Assembly (NCBI RefSeq): GCF_000024125.1
Contig: NC_013222.1
Location: forward strand, 1,838,501 to 1,902,500
Direction: 5' to 3'
DNA from: Robiginitalea biformata HTCC2501
GTDB taxonomy: Bacteria > Bacteroidota > Bacteroidia > Flavobacteriales > Flavobacteriaceae
Length of the DNA stretch: 64,000 bases
Positions 44,667 to 53,400 of the stretch are shown one piece after another. How positions within the stretch are numbered: the first letter of the stretch is position 1; every line of letters begins with the position of its first letter. The position numbers and the translations under genes were made by a program. Under the pieces are notes generated by a model. It was given only the letters and a program-made list of their open reading frames with translations, ran no database searches and was not told where the DNA came from.

Positions 44667-45173
44667 TCAGTTCAGGTATGCCCGGAAACGGCCGTCTGCC
44701 AGAGTTACTTCTTCCTTGCTGGTCGAGGAAGTGACATGGGCGATAAACGTGCCCTCCACATAGTGTTCGGTGACGTTGAAGATAATGATTCGGCCTTCGT
44801 GTGCAAAGTCCAGGTTGCTTCCGGAAAGCGAGGCGGCAAATGCTACCTTGTAGGCCGTGGGTTTGCCGTCCTGCATCACTTCGTGGGCGCCTTTACTGAC
44901 ATCCATCGGCAGGTAAAGCGTAATGGGCGTGTTTTCAGGGGCGATGCGGGCTGCGTTGGGTGACTCGGGATAGATTCGCGCCGTGCCGTTGGAATTGCTC
45001 TTGTCGGTATATTGGCTGGTTGTGAGGTTCTCAAAGTAGTACTCCGTTTCGTCGATGGTGAAACGGATAAAGGTTCCACGATCCAGTTCTCCGTTATCCG
45101 GTTTACTGCAGGATGAGAAAAGCATCAGGCTCAGGCCGGCAAGTATTGCGAAAAAAAGTACACCTCGTTTCAT
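44667..45173 (-). CDS. lipoprotein of unknown function
   Basis: This 168-residue protein has a clear lipoprotein signal (LMLFSSCSKPDNGE). The mature part has an FIRFTIDETEYYFENL segment, TPITLYLPMDVSKGAHEV and IIFNVTEHYVEGTFIA, suggesting a beta-sandwich like other Bacteroidota outer-membrane lipoproteins. A TAAATTTG box lies about 35 bases upstream. No partner is evident. Confidence 0.75.
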   Translation of the reverse strand: MKRGVLFFAILAGLSLMLFSSCSKPDNGELDRGTFIRFTIDETEYYFENLTTSQYTDKSNSNGTARIYPESPNAARIAPENTPITLYLPMDVSKGAHEVMQDGKPTAYKVAFAASLSGSNLDFAHEGRIIIFNVTEHYVEGTFIAHVTSSTSKEEVTLADGRFRAYLN

Positions 45174-45207
45174 AAAGACTACGTGTTATGTAGGAAAATA
45201 CAACGAT

Positions 45208-45215
45208 CAAATTTA
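45208..45215 (-). promoter_or_regulatory. candidate -7 box (TAAATTTG) for the lipoprotein gene
   Basis: Read on the minus strand the bases match TAnnTTTG exactly and lie about 35 bases before the ATG at 45173. The -33 element is not recognisable. The 334-base gap 45174-45507 contains, besides this box, only the tandem repeat at 45324 and a weak TATCTTTC box (45410-45417) for the NIPSNAP gene. Confidence 0.38.
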
Positions 45216-45323
45216 ACCGGATCGTACATGAAATGCAGATTTATTCGATGAATGACACGTTTTGCATCCGTTTTCGGGCCATTCCTGTGAAGAATTCACA
45301 GTAGACGGAGGGGGAGATTTATC

Positions 45324-45365
45324 GGGTGGCAGGTGGGATCCGGTTGGGTGGCAGGAGGGATCCGG
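45324..45365. repeat. two tandem copies of a 20-base unit
   Basis: GGGTGGCAGG followed by T or A and GGGATCCGG occurs at 45324-45343 and 45346-45365, a 22-base period with one mismatch. The repeat lies in the intergenic gap before the NIPSNAP gene. No further copies are seen in the window. Confidence 0.75.
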
Positions 45366-45507
45366 GTAGATTTTCAGGCCCAGGGGGCCGGTTGCCGCGC
45401 GGTTTGTAGTATCTTTCTGCAGCCTTCCAGGCGAGCGTCCCGTTCCGACCGGGCGGTTCCCTGGCCTGTGATCGGAAACGACAAACTAACGAAACGCACC
45501 TATTACA

Positions 45508-46257
45508 ATGAACCGGATCCTTGTATTATCCACCCTGTTTTTATGCTCAACCCTTCTGAGGCTGGCGGCCCAGGAAGAAGTATACGAGCTTCGTACTTAC
45601 GAACTGGAATTCCTCCGCCCGGCGGAGGTGTTGCACAACTACCTGGAGCACGCGCTGATCCCGGCCCTCGGTCGGCAGGGCGTGCGCCACGTGGGGGCCT
45701 TTGAGGAAGCCGGGGACGCCCTCCCGAAAAAGATTTACCTGCTGATCGCCTATGACGATATCCAGGCCTTCCAGGATTCGAAAGAGGCCCTTGAAGAAGA
45801 TGCAACCTATTTAGAAGATGCCGGCGACTACCTGACGGCAGATCCGCAAACCATGCCTTACAAGCGAATCACCTCCAACCTGATCCAGTCCACTACCGGG
45901 TTTCCGCAGCTGGCTTCGCCGGAATCAGGTACGGGGTTATTTGAGTTGCGGATTTACGAGAGCTATAATGAGGATGCCCTCAGGCGGAAAGTCAAAATGT
46001 TCAACGACAGCGAGTTTGATATCTTTGAAGATGTCGGCCTGCCGATGGTTTTCTTCGGGGCGAATATCGCCGGGGAACAGATGCCCTGCCTGACCTACAT
46101 GCTCGCGTTCCGCGACCGGGAGCACCATGCAGCCGCCTGGGCCCGATTCGGTCCGCACCCGGAGTGGCAACGGATATCGAAACTGGAGGAATACGCTCAT
46201 GCGATGGACGATATCACCCGCGTCTTCCTAAAGCCGCTCCCGTATTCCAGTTTATAG
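45508..46257 (+). CDS. NIPSNAP family secreted protein
   Basis: This 249-residue protein has a signal peptide (about 1-21, ending LRLAAQ). Two ferredoxin-like NIPSNAP domains follow: the first with VYELRTYELEFLRPAEVLHNYL, the second with LFELRIYESYNEDALRRKVKMFNDSEFDIF. The family has no defined enzyme activity, although sugar- or stress-related roles are proposed. The gene stands alone, facing the minus-strand PD40 gene. Confidence 0.88.
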   Translation: MNRILVLSTLFLCSTLLRLAAQEEVYELRTYELEFLRPAEVLHNYLEHALIPALGRQGVRHVGAFEEAGDALPKKIYLLIAYDDIQAFQDSKEALEEDATYLEDAGDYLTADPQTMPYKRITSNLIQSTTGFPQLASPESGTGLFELRIYESYNEDALRRKVKMFNDSEFDIFEDVGLPMVFFGANIAGEQMPCLTYMLAFRDREHHAAAWARFGPHPEWQRISKLEEYAHAMDDITRVFLKPLPYSSL

Positions 46258-46269
46258 TCCGTTGCGGAT

Positions 46270-47181
46270 TCAGTCTTTGCGCAAGCCTTTGAATATCTGC
46301 GAGTCTGCCCAATAAATGTCCCCGTCCCGGGTAAAGAAAAAGTAGTTGCCATCGGCCGTCACAAACGGGCACAATTCGTGGCCGGGCGTATTGATGGTTT
46401 CCCCGAGGTTCACGGCGGGCAACCATAGTCCGTCGCCCCCCCGGAAACTGATGTACAGGTCGCCCTGTCCGGAACCTTCCCGGCGTACGGCACAGAAAAT
46501 CATGTAGGATTCATCCGGCGAGACGAACACGTCGGCCTCATAGTGCGGCGTGTTAATGGCTGCAGGGAGTTGGACAGGTGTCCGGAAGGAGCCGTCCTTC
46601 CACGGCGAGCGATAGATGTCGTAATTGTACAATGCCTCCGTACCGGCACCATGGTTGGATGCAAAGAACAGGGAGCCGTCGGCGGCAAAGGAAGCGTAGT
46701 ATTCGTTGGCCGGGCTGTTGACCGGGTAGCCGGCATTGATGGGAGGAGACCAGCCGCCTCCCTCGCGAAGTGAAAACCAGATATCGTAATCCTTTTTATG
46801 CCGGGTCTCAGTACCGGGCCGGTCGGAGATATAATACAGGCGACTGCCGTCCGGGGAAAGCATCGGGTCGTTATGGCTGAACGGGCTGTCGGCAAACAGT
46901 TTCTGCGGTTCGCCCCATACGCCCCCTTCCCAGCGCACCATATGGATTTCCGATTGTTCCCCGGTATCCACCCCAAAGTAAAATTCGCGGCCGTCCGCGG
47001 TAAAGACCGAACCGAATTCGTGCCGGTCTTTCCGGGAAACCAGGCCCGGGGCAAATAATTCCGGGATGGTATCCGGGGTTTTCTGCCCGAAATAAGCAAA
47101 GGGCGCTTCGGGCTCCTGGGCCATTAGACCCCCCATCCCGACCATCGTTAATGTGGCAAATAGCAGGGGCATCATTTTCAT
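46270..47181 (-). CDS. PD40 (WD40-like beta-propeller) secreted protein
   Basis: This 303-residue exported protein (signal peptide about 1-22, ending GLMAQ) contains repeated TolB-type blades: SPDGSRLYYISDRPGT, ASFAADGSLFFASNHGAG and VSPDESYMIFCAVRREG. Blade number is about five, so it is either a short propeller or part of an assembly. PD40 proteins often bind peptidoglycan-linked or surface partners. It follows the alpha/beta hydrolase by 13 bp on the same strand. Confidence 0.85.
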   Translation of the reverse strand: MKMMPLLFATLTMVGMGGLMAQEPEAPFAYFGQKTPDTIPELFAPGLVSRKDRHEFGSVFTADGREFYFGVDTGEQSEIHMVRWEGGVWGEPQKLFADSPFSHNDPMLSPDGSRLYYISDRPGTETRHKKDYDIWFSLREGGGWSPPINAGYPVNSPANEYYASFAADGSLFFASNHGAGTEALYNYDIYRSPWKDGSFRTPVQLPAAINTPHYEADVFVSPDESYMIFCAVRREGSGQGDLYISFRGGDGLWLPAVNLGETINTPGHELCPFVTADGNYFFFTRDGDIYWADSQIFKGLRKD

Positions 47182-47194
47182 CAGTAAGCCCGGA

Positions 47195-48040
47195 TCATTT
47201 GGTTTTGTATTTCAGGAGGTGGTGGCGGACGGCCCGGGCCACCTCCGGGTAATTTTCCTGTATCAGCCAGTGGCCCCCGTCTATTTCCAGAAAAGTATAC
47301 GGCCCGTCAACGTAATTGGCATTAGCCCTGGCTGCAAAGGCTCCAATTGCCAGGTCCCTGTTTCCCCAAATAAACAACGTGGGTACGGAAACCGGGCCGG
47401 TGGGCTTCATTTTTCTCCTTCCGAAATTCGCCCGGTAATAATTCAGGGCTGCAGTGAGCGAGGCCTTCCTCCGGAATACCGAGAGGTAATTTTCGACCTC
47501 CTCCGGGGCGCTCCGTTTCCAAAGCCGGCGAAATTTGGCAAAATCGTCCTTTCGGATCATCCATTCGGGGATCCGGGGTAGCAGGAACCACCGGATATAG
47601 CTGCTTTTCTTCCGCTGTACCTTATCCGTTTTCAACGCCTTGGCAAAGGCGCGGCCATGGGGCACCGAAAGGGCTGTCCAGCTCAGGATGCGCTGGTCAA
47701 AGTGGAATGTCGCCTGCCAGCCCACAGCAGCTCCCCAATCGTGGCCTACCAGATGGAACCGGTCGATCCCCAGGGCATCGGCCCAATCCGCGACGTCCTG
47801 CCGCAGGTGGCGGATACCATAATGGGCAACGCCCTTTGGGCAGGCATTCGGGCTGTACCCGCGCATGTTCGGGGCGATGCAGTAGAAGCCCTCGGATGCC
47901 AGTTCGGCCATCAGCCGCCGCCACATAAAATGGGTTTCGGGAAAACCGTGAAGGAAGATCACGGCTTCACCGGCCGGGTCGCCGGCCTCAAGGCAATCGA
48001 ATTCCAGGGTGCCGGTGTTTATCTGTCGGAAAGTGGTCAT
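47195..48040 (-). CDS. alpha/beta hydrolase, epoxide hydrolase-like
   Basis: The protein has 281 residues from the ATG at 48040, where MTTFRQINTGTLEFDCLEAG is a typical start. The oxyanion motif HGFPE, the nucleophile elbow GHDWGAAVG (Asp in place of Ser) and a C-terminal GGHWLIQE supply the Asp-His pair expected of epoxide hydrolases or haloalkane dehalogenases. The lid region (about 130-200) is basic. An upstream open frame to 48103 is not needed. It heads a two-gene run with the PD40 gene. Confidence 0.87.
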   Translation of the reverse strand: MTTFRQINTGTLEFDCLEAGDPAGEAVIFLHGFPETHFMWRRLMAELASEGFYCIAPNMRGYSPNACPKGVAHYGIRHLRQDVADWADALGIDRFHLVGHDWGAAVGWQATFHFDQRILSWTALSVPHGRAFAKALKTDKVQRKKSSYIRWFLLPRIPEWMIRKDDFAKFRRLWKRSAPEEVENYLSVFRRKASLTAALNYYRANFGRRKMKPTGPVSVPTLFIWGNRDLAIGAFAARANANYVDGPYTFLEIDGGHWLIQENYPEVARAVRHHLLKYKTK

Positions 48041-48228
48041 CGTCTGGCTTTGTGGATTGGCCCTCGATATTTGGGAATAGTTCCACCAAATATAGGGAAT
48101 CAATTGGTGGGTTTTTTGGGTAAATTAGGAATAAGTTCTTTGATAACCCATTGTTTTTTAGGCGGAAAAAGCATAATCTTATGGAAATATCAACCGCAGG
48201 GGGATTCCCTCTGCAAAACTTTAAATAC

Positions 48229-49233
48229 ATGAAAAATAGATTGTTTTTAACAGGCGCCCTGCTTGTTTGGCTCGCAGGATGCGAGCAACGGGAATTGACC
48301 GAAGTCCCCGAGGCTACCCAGGCTACTTTCGACCTGGAGATGACACCCGTGGAGATCCCGGGGATCAAAAGCCTTCGCGGCATGCCCGTGGATTTAAAAG
48401 GACGGATGCAGAGCGGCAAATCGTCCAGCGGTCTGCAACAGGACGTGGCACTGATCAACGAGCAGCTTATCCCATACGGCATTCAGCTTGAAAAAATGGA
48501 ATACTTCACGGCCCAGGGTGCCGGCCAGACTGTATTTTTCAAGGATACCGGCAACAAACGCCTGGCTTCGGATTTCGTTCCAAACGACCCGCGGAACGCC
48601 CTGCCGGGTACCGACATACCCTATATTGTTGACGGGACGCAAGCCTCTACGGCTTCCGGCCTGAACGTACTGGCTCCCATCGATGCGGTTATGGCTACCT
48701 GGGACAACGTCTCGTGTGCAGACGGTTTCAGTATCTATAATGCAGGCGTTTTTCCATCGGATATCGGTTTTGTTTCGAATTTCTTCTTCGGCTTCGGGGG
48801 TAGTTCCGGATTCTTCCCGGGGGTTATCGTGCACGCGGGCGTGTTGCCCAAGGCATTTTTTGATTTGGTCGATGTAAACGGGGGTAATTTTATCCTTGGG
48901 GTGACCTTTACCCTGACCTATATAGAGGATATCAACCAGGACGGCAAGGGAGATGTGGCCATCAAGGAAGTGTATTACAACGATGCCTTCAACTGGCAGG
49001 ACGTGGTGGCCACCGGTAGCGGGGTCGATTTCCAGACGGTTGCCTTGCACGAAGTAGGGCATGCCCTGAGCCAGGCGCACTTTGGGAAAGTAACCCGGAC
49101 TGAGGCCAACGGCAAAGTACATTTCTCACCCCGGGCGTTAATGAATGCCGGTTATTCCGGGGTCAATCGGGTAGTTGAGAAAACCGATAAGGCAGGTTTC
49201 TGTTCCAATTGGAGTAACTGGCCAAATAATTGA
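48229..49233 (+). CDS. matrixin-like zinc metalloprotease lipoprotein
   Basis: The protein has 334 residues from the ATG at 48229, which gives a clean lipoprotein signal (LVWLAGC). The zinc motif is H274-E275-x2-H278-x5-H284 (VALHEVGHALSQAHFGK), that is HExxHxxxxxH, and a downstream ALMNAGYSG may serve as Met-turn. The region between (about 80-260) is rich in G and F. The layout resembles matrixin-type (M10) peptidases. A terminator follows at 49272. Confidence 0.82.
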   Translation: MKNRLFLTGALLVWLAGCEQRELTEVPEATQATFDLEMTPVEIPGIKSLRGMPVDLKGRMQSGKSSSGLQQDVALINEQLIPYGIQLEKMEYFTAQGAGQTVFFKDTGNKRLASDFVPNDPRNALPGTDIPYIVDGTQASTASGLNVLAPIDAVMATWDNVSCADGFSIYNAGVFPSDIGFVSNFFFGFGGSSGFFPGVIVHAGVLPKAFFDLVDVNGGNFILGVTFTLTYIEDINQDGKGDVAIKEVYYNDAFNWQDVVATGSGVDFQTVALHEVGHALSQAHFGKVTRTEANGKVHFSPRALMNAGYSGVNRVVEKTDKAGFCSNWSNWPNN

Positions 49234-49271
49234 CGGTTACTGAATTCCGATATTTTAATGATTATCGATAA

Positions 49272-49297
49272 AACCCCGGATACCGGGGTTTTTTTAT
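49272..49297 (+). terminator. intrinsic terminator after the metalloprotease gene
   Basis: AACCCCGG (49272-49279), loop ATA and CCGGGGTT (49283-49290) form an eight-base perfect stem followed by seven T, the signature of an intrinsic terminator. Confidence 0.88.
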
Positions 49298-49376
49298 TTC
49301 GGAGGCTGACTAATTGGGAATCCCCGAAAGGGTGCGGGATACTTGGTCTGGGGGCAGGTTCCGCCGGATCTCATGG

Positions 49377-49778
49377 TCACTGGAATACAGATTTCCGGAA
49401 TTTCCACAGGTAGATCCCGCAAAACAACACCGCCAGGCTCAACAGCGTGCCTCCCAGGCCCAGTTGGGCCGCCACATGGCCTTCCGGGACCGGTTTCATA
49501 AATTGGTTCACCCCGGCCAGCAGCAGGCGTACGCTTGCCCATAGGATCAGTACAAATGCCCAGAAACGCGCAACCCGCCGGGCTCCCAGGCCGGAGGCCG
49601 ACAGCCCGTAGTACCAGAGGGCCAGGACCCCGAGGAAGACCAGCAGCGGGATGTAACTTCCTATCAATGCATAGCTTACGCCTTTGTACAGGAAGAATAG
49701 CAGGCTGTTGGCCAGTACCAGCCCGTATCGGGGATATTCCCCGAAGAGTTTCCGGATACGCTGTTTTTCCGCGGTCAT
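49377..49778 (-). CDS. small membrane protein of unknown function
   Basis: This 133-residue protein has about four hydrophobic segments (about 20-40, 43-58, 70-88, 108-126). The cytoplasmic ends are basic (MTAEKQRIRKLF, LWKFRKSVFQ). I recognise no family. It overlaps the M28 peptidase gene by 4 bp, so the pair is translationally coupled. Confidence 0.75.
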   Translation of the reverse strand: MTAEKQRIRKLFGEYPRYGLVLANSLLFFLYKGVSYALIGSYIPLLVFLGVLALWYYGLSASGLGARRVARFWAFVLILWASVRLLLAGVNQFMKPVPEGHVAAQLGLGGTLLSLAVLFCGIYLWKFRKSVFQ

Positions 49779-50749
49779 TCTGTAGTCATTTTTTTCAGGA
49801 TGGTTGCCACCCGCCTGGTGCAGGACAGCAGGTAATCGAAATCAACTGTGTCAAAGGTATCCCCGGGGGTGTCCTTATAGGGGGTTGAATCTTTGTGGTA
49901 ATAACATTCGCCCGCCCCGATAACGGGGTGTCCGACAGGGACAAAAGCATCGAAATCCGTGGCATTGTTGTCGTAACCTACCGGGTCGATCCGGATCTCC
50001 TTCAGGGGGAGGCCGAGTTCCCGGGAAGTCGTCCGGTAGGCTGCCAAAAGCGAATCGCTCGCGGAAAATACCTCCATGGCGCGGTCCCCGTCGGCGTCCC
50101 ACCCGACCATGTCGAAACAATGGACGCTGTGTACGTCCCAGGCTTCCCTTTTCATCAACCGGACAAATGCCTTGCTGCCGATGAGTTCCTCCTCTTCCTG
50201 GTCAAAAAACACCAGCACAATATTTCGGTTGCGAACGGACTCTCGGGCCAATTCCCGGACCACATCGTAAATCAGGGCAATCCCCGTGGCGTTGTCAATG
50301 GCTCCCGGGGCATTCCGCTTGCCGGAATCGTAATGGGCCCCCAGGACGATATAGGAGTCGCTCGTTCCCGTTGCCGGCAGGACTCCGTAGATATTTGTCC
50401 CCCGGAATGGTTCCAGGATCAGGTCGATGGCCGGGTTGAGGTTCGGGGAGGTGTAGGTTTGTTCCCGGGCTTCGACACCCAGGGTCCCTATTAATTCTTT
50501 CAGGTAGGCCCGGGCGGTGGATCGCTCCCCCGGCGACCATCTGCTGGCAAGGAAGTCCCCGCTTCCCAAAGGGTTCGCCCCGGAAAGGTCGCCGACGATT
50601 CTTTTTTGGCAGGCCATCCTTTCCCCCGGGATGGCGGCGGTCAGCAAACCGGGCGTTCTGCTTTGTTGGCCGCAAGCCGTTGCGATCAGCAACACCAGTA
50701 GCGCGTATGCGGATTTCAATCGGTATGAGGTTTCATGGACAGGCAGCAT
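49775..50749 (-). CDS. M28 family zinc aminopeptidase lipoprotein
   Basis: The protein has 324 residues from the ATG at 50749, with a lipoprotein signal (LLIATACGQQ). The M28 motifs are GAHYDSG (metal ligands H and D), GAIDNATG (D), FFDQEEEELIGSKAF (E-E ligand and catalytic Glu), DMVGWDADG and a late H in GECYYHKDST. These fit a di-zinc aminopeptidase. Its start overlaps the VOC gene stop (TGATG). It may help degrade peptides at the cell surface. Confidence 0.88.
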   Translation of the reverse strand: MLPVHETSYRLKSAYALLVLLIATACGQQSRTPGLLTAAIPGERMACQKRIVGDLSGANPLGSGDFLASRWSPGERSTARAYLKELIGTLGVEAREQTYTSPNLNPAIDLILEPFRGTNIYGVLPATGTSDSYIVLGAHYDSGKRNAPGAIDNATGIALIYDVVRELARESVRNRNIVLVFFDQEEEELIGSKAFVRLMKREAWDVHSVHCFDMVGWDADGDRAMEVFSASDSLLAAYRTTSRELGLPLKEIRIDPVGYDNNATDFDAFVPVGHPVIGAGECYYHKDSTPYKDTPGDTFDTVDFDYLLSCTRRVATILKKMTTE

Positions 50750-51108
50750 CAATCTCCGTTTTCGATTCCCTGGTCCGACCAAACAGCCAGTTCATTGCCG
50801 GCGGGATCGAGGAAATGGAAACGCCGTCCCCCGGGAAACGAAAAGATTCCCCGGGTAATCTTCCCCCCGGCTTTGCGGATTTTGGACTCCAGGGCCCCGA
50901 GATCCGGATGGTAGAGCACCACCAGGGCTCCGTTGGTGACCGCCTCATCCGATTTGCTGAATCCGCCTTCCAACCCGCTATCGGTAAAAGCGGTATACTC
51001 CGGGCCGTAATCGGTGAATTTCCAGCCAAACAGCCTGCTGTAAAAGGATTTGACCTGCTCCAGGTTGGCCGCCTTGAATTCGATATAATTAATCGGGACA
51101 GGTTTCAT
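50749..51108 (-). CDS. VOC (glyoxalase/dioxygenase fold) family protein
   Basis: This 119-residue protein has a single VOC domain with paired beta-alpha-beta units: INYIEFKAANLEQVKSFYSRLFGWKF and GALVVLYHPDLGALESKI, ending FHFLDPAGNELAVWS. Whether metal ligands are complete is unclear, since several family members are non-enzymatic. A GTG at 51114 is an alternative start. The stop overlaps the M28 gene start. Confidence 0.85.
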   Translation of the reverse strand: MKPVPINYIEFKAANLEQVKSFYSRLFGWKFTDYGPEYTAFTDSGLEGGFSKSDEAVTNGALVVLYHPDLGALESKIRKAGGKITRGIFSFPGGRRFHFLDPAGNELAVWSDQGIENGD

Positions 51109-51127
51109 GCGCACAATTTTATCCGGA

Positions 51128-51268
51128 TTATCCCGGGGTAAATTCTACCGGGCTGTAGCCTTTGAGTTGGAGGACCTGCATATCCTGCACCATGAAAATA
51201 GCGTTTTTATTCAGGTCGTAAAAACTGTATTCGAGGGATTTTACAGTGCGTCCTGCCCGGGATATCAT
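51128..51268 (-). CDS. possible 46-residue protein coupled to the DoxX gene
   Basis: An ATG at 51268 overlaps the DoxX stop by 4 bp (ATGA), and the frame runs 46 codons (MISRAGRTVKSLEYSFYDLN, then KNAIFMVQDMQ and a C-terminal EFTPG). The sequence looks like a folded small domain and its start is typical of coupled flavobacterial genes. I recognise no family, so it could also be chance. Confidence 0.5.
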   Translation of the reverse strand: MISRAGRTVKSLEYSFYDLNKNAIFMVQDMQVLQLKGYSPVEFTPG

Positions 51269-51984
51269 TTCGCCAGCGCTTCCTCGTAACGCATCAAACA
51301 CGCATCGAGCGAGCCCCCTTCCTTGTGGATACACGCGCAGAAGTCGTTTCCGGCGAGTTCATTCGCTCTCCCGGTAAATTGGCTCTGGCAGTCCTTGAGG
51401 GAATTCCGGGGCATCACCTCGAGCCCGAAAAGGGCAAAAAGGACGGTGCCGGCCGATAGGGCCAAAACAGCCAGGAAAAATTTCCAGGGGAACTTTTTAG
51501 AGTACTTTTTTGGCCGGGTGAAAACCGGGATTCCCGGGGGCTTCCAGAAAGGCAGGAGGTATTGGAATTTGTCGTAATGCCAGGCCAGCAAAAACAGGTT
51601 GGCCAGTACCATCAGCGGAGAGGTGACAAAGGACCCCTCGAACCGGACGGCAAAGGACAACACCCAGATATTGAGGATGATCGGGAAGTACAGCAGGGCG
51701 CCCAGGGCCACGGTCCGCGGAATCAGCAGCAGGATAGCGGCGACTATTTGCGCCACCCCGATAAAGGTGTAATAATAGCCTGTATGGTGCAGGGCCTCCA
51801 GGTAGGCACCCATGGGATGGATTTCGGACAGGCCGCTGGCAAACCGCTCCCCGAAAATCTTGACCCCGCCGGCCACCAGGAAGGCATAGGCCAGGGACAA
51901 TCGGCAAAAAATGGAAAACAGCCAGTACCACCAGTTGCTTTTGGTATAAAGGAAATAGTTTTGAAATCGCGTCAGGGTGCTCAT
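51265..51984 (-). CDS. DoxX family membrane protein with a cysteine-bearing C-terminus
   Basis: This 239-residue protein has about four hydrophobic segments in its N-terminal 140 residues (FCRLSLAYAFLVAGGVKIFG is the typical DoxX start). Its C-terminal part has a further helix, then a soluble tail with C-x16-C-x-C-type cysteines (DCQSQF, DFCACIH, DACLMRY). DoxX proteins act with oxidases or in thiol redox. The start overlaps the methyltransferase stop by 4 bp. Confidence 0.82.
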   Translation of the reverse strand: MSTLTRFQNYFLYTKSNWWYWLFSIFCRLSLAYAFLVAGGVKIFGERFASGLSEIHPMGAYLEALHHTGYYYTFIGVAQIVAAILLLIPRTVALGALLYFPIILNIWVLSFAVRFEGSFVTSPLMVLANLFLLAWHYDKFQYLLPFWKPPGIPVFTRPKKYSKKFPWKFFLAVLALSAGTVLFALFGLEVMPRNSLKDCQSQFTGRANELAGNDFCACIHKEGGSLDACLMRYEEALAK

Positions 51985-52619
51985 TGGGAATTCCGGTGGG
52001 CCTTCCTCCTAAAACTACAAAAAACAAAATTCTGCATACTCCCTGAGGGGGTGCGGTGATCCAGGGTTTCACAGCGGATCTTCTCGAAGTCCGGCTCCAG
52101 CAGCCGGGCCATCGATTGACCGGAATACTGCATTACCCGGATGCCGCTGCACTTTTCAGGGCCATTTACGGAAAATGTCCCGATTACCAGGATACCATCC
52201 GGGTTCAGGCCTTGCCGGACCGAATCCAGGTAGCCGGCAATGTCCCCGGGATCCGTAAGGAAATGAAAGGCAGCCCGGTCGTGCCAGAAGTCGTAAGTAT
52301 CTGATGGGGTAAAATTGGCTGCATCGGCCACGATCCACTTCACCCGGTTGGCCTGGTGGCCCAATCGCTCGCGTGCACGGTTGATGGCCTCAGCGGAAAT
52401 GTCCAGAACCGTTATGTCTGAATAGCCCCGTTCGAGCAAATGGTCTGCCAGCAGGCTGTCCCCGCCGCCAACGTCGATGATCCGGGCAGTGGTCGGCACC
52501 TCGAAAGCCTCGAAATACGACAGGGAGGTCTCCGGGGTTGGCTGAAACCAACTCACGTCTTTGAGTTCCCGGGTCCGGTAGATGTTTTCCCAGTGTTTTT
52601 TTCGGTTGAAGGCTTTCAT
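51981..52619 (-). CDS. class I SAM-dependent methyltransferase
   Basis: This 212-residue cytoplasmic methyltransferase contains the SAM motif RIIDVGGGDSLLADHLLERG, an acidic residue in VLDISAEAINRARE, and VADAANF. The N-terminus AFNRKKHWENIYRTRELKDVSWFQP is typical of a subgroup sometimes annotated as thiopurine-type or Mg-protoporphyrin-like. No substrate is evident. It leads a run MTase-DoxX-46-aa ORF, each overlapping the next. Confidence 0.87.
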   Translation of the reverse strand: MKAFNRKKHWENIYRTRELKDVSWFQPTPETSLSYFEAFEVPTTARIIDVGGGDSLLADHLLERGYSDITVLDISAEAINRARERLGHQANRVKWIVADAANFTPSDTYDFWHDRAAFHFLTDPGDIAGYLDSVRQGLNPDGILVIGTFSVNGPEKCSGIRVMQYSGQSMARLLEPDFEKIRCETLDHRTPSGSMQNFVFCSFRRKAHRNSQ

Positions 52620-52751
52620 GTTGTTTCCAATTAGTTCTTTCCGGCCGGATCCCCGTGCAACCTATCGGCCAGCCAGCCAACAGGTGCGTCCGGAATAATT
52701 TCATTTGGCCTTTAGTTTTATCGGTCTAAAACAAATAAAATAAACCATAAC

Positions 52752-52765
52752 CGGGTTAAAACCCG
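52752..52765 (-). terminator. hairpin downstream of the VanZ gene
   Basis: CGGGTT/AACCCG around AA is a perfect six-base stem; on the minus strand it precedes T-rich bases (TATGGTTTATTTT). It lies 18 bases beyond the VanZ stop. The 163-base gap 52620-52782 contains no gene, and the VanZ end is a plausible terminator. Confidence 0.4.
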
Positions 52766-52782
52766 CAGGGCAACTTACGGCG

Positions 52783-53346
52783 TTACCCGCCCTTGCGTTT
52801 TCTTTTGTGCTTCCCCCGCACCCAGAGCAGCAGGGAACTCGCGCCTACCGCCATGCCGGCCGCCATGATATTGAAGAACATATCCTCGGGGTCGAAGACC
52901 CGGTTGGGCAAAAACCACTGGATGCCTTCATCGAGTATCCCGACCAGCGAGGCGAGGATCACGGCCAAAAGCGAGGGGGCCAGACCGGGTTTGCGGTGCC
53001 GGGCCCTTTCGGACAGCGCCCGGTGGATAAAAATGGCCAGTACGCTGTATTCGATCAGGTGGCTGCGTTCCGGTGCTCCCAGCCGAAACACAAACATGGT
53101 ATAGACCGCCAGAATACCGAGGATTACCACCAATTCATACCGGCTGGTTTCGGGCCGGCCGCCATGGATCAGGACGGCCGTCGCCGCCAGTAGCATCCCG
53201 ATCAGGAAAAATACAGCCTGTACATCCTGGTCCCGCAATTCCCGGACCAGGGGCTGTCCCATAAACAGCGTACCGTAGATGGCGGCAATTACAGCCAGGA
53301 CCCAAAGCCAGCGTCGTTTTTCCCGCGAAGATGTAAAGAGCGCCAT
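52783..53346 (-). CDS. VanZ family membrane protein
   Basis: This 187-residue protein has four or more hydrophobic segments with the VanZ features: an EYSVLAIFIHRAL segment, a DEGIQWFLPNR motif and RVFDPEDMFFNIMAAGMAVG, in which the conserved D-E-xx-Q and D-x3-N groups are kept. VanZ proteins confer teicoplanin tolerance in enterococci; most others have no known role. Its start lies 54 bp beyond the P1 peptidase stop. Confidence 0.85.
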   Translation of the reverse strand: MALFTSSREKRRWLWVLAVIAAIYGTLFMGQPLVRELRDQDVQAVFFLIGMLLAATAVLIHGGRPETSRYELVVILGILAVYTMFVFRLGAPERSHLIEYSVLAIFIHRALSERARHRKPGLAPSLLAVILASLVGILDEGIQWFLPNRVFDPEDMFFNIMAAGMAVGASSLLLWVRGKHKRKRKGG

Positions 53347-53400
53347 ATCCGGGAGGATTTTCCCGGAAAGGTACTCAATTTAATTCGCCCTCCCGCCTTT

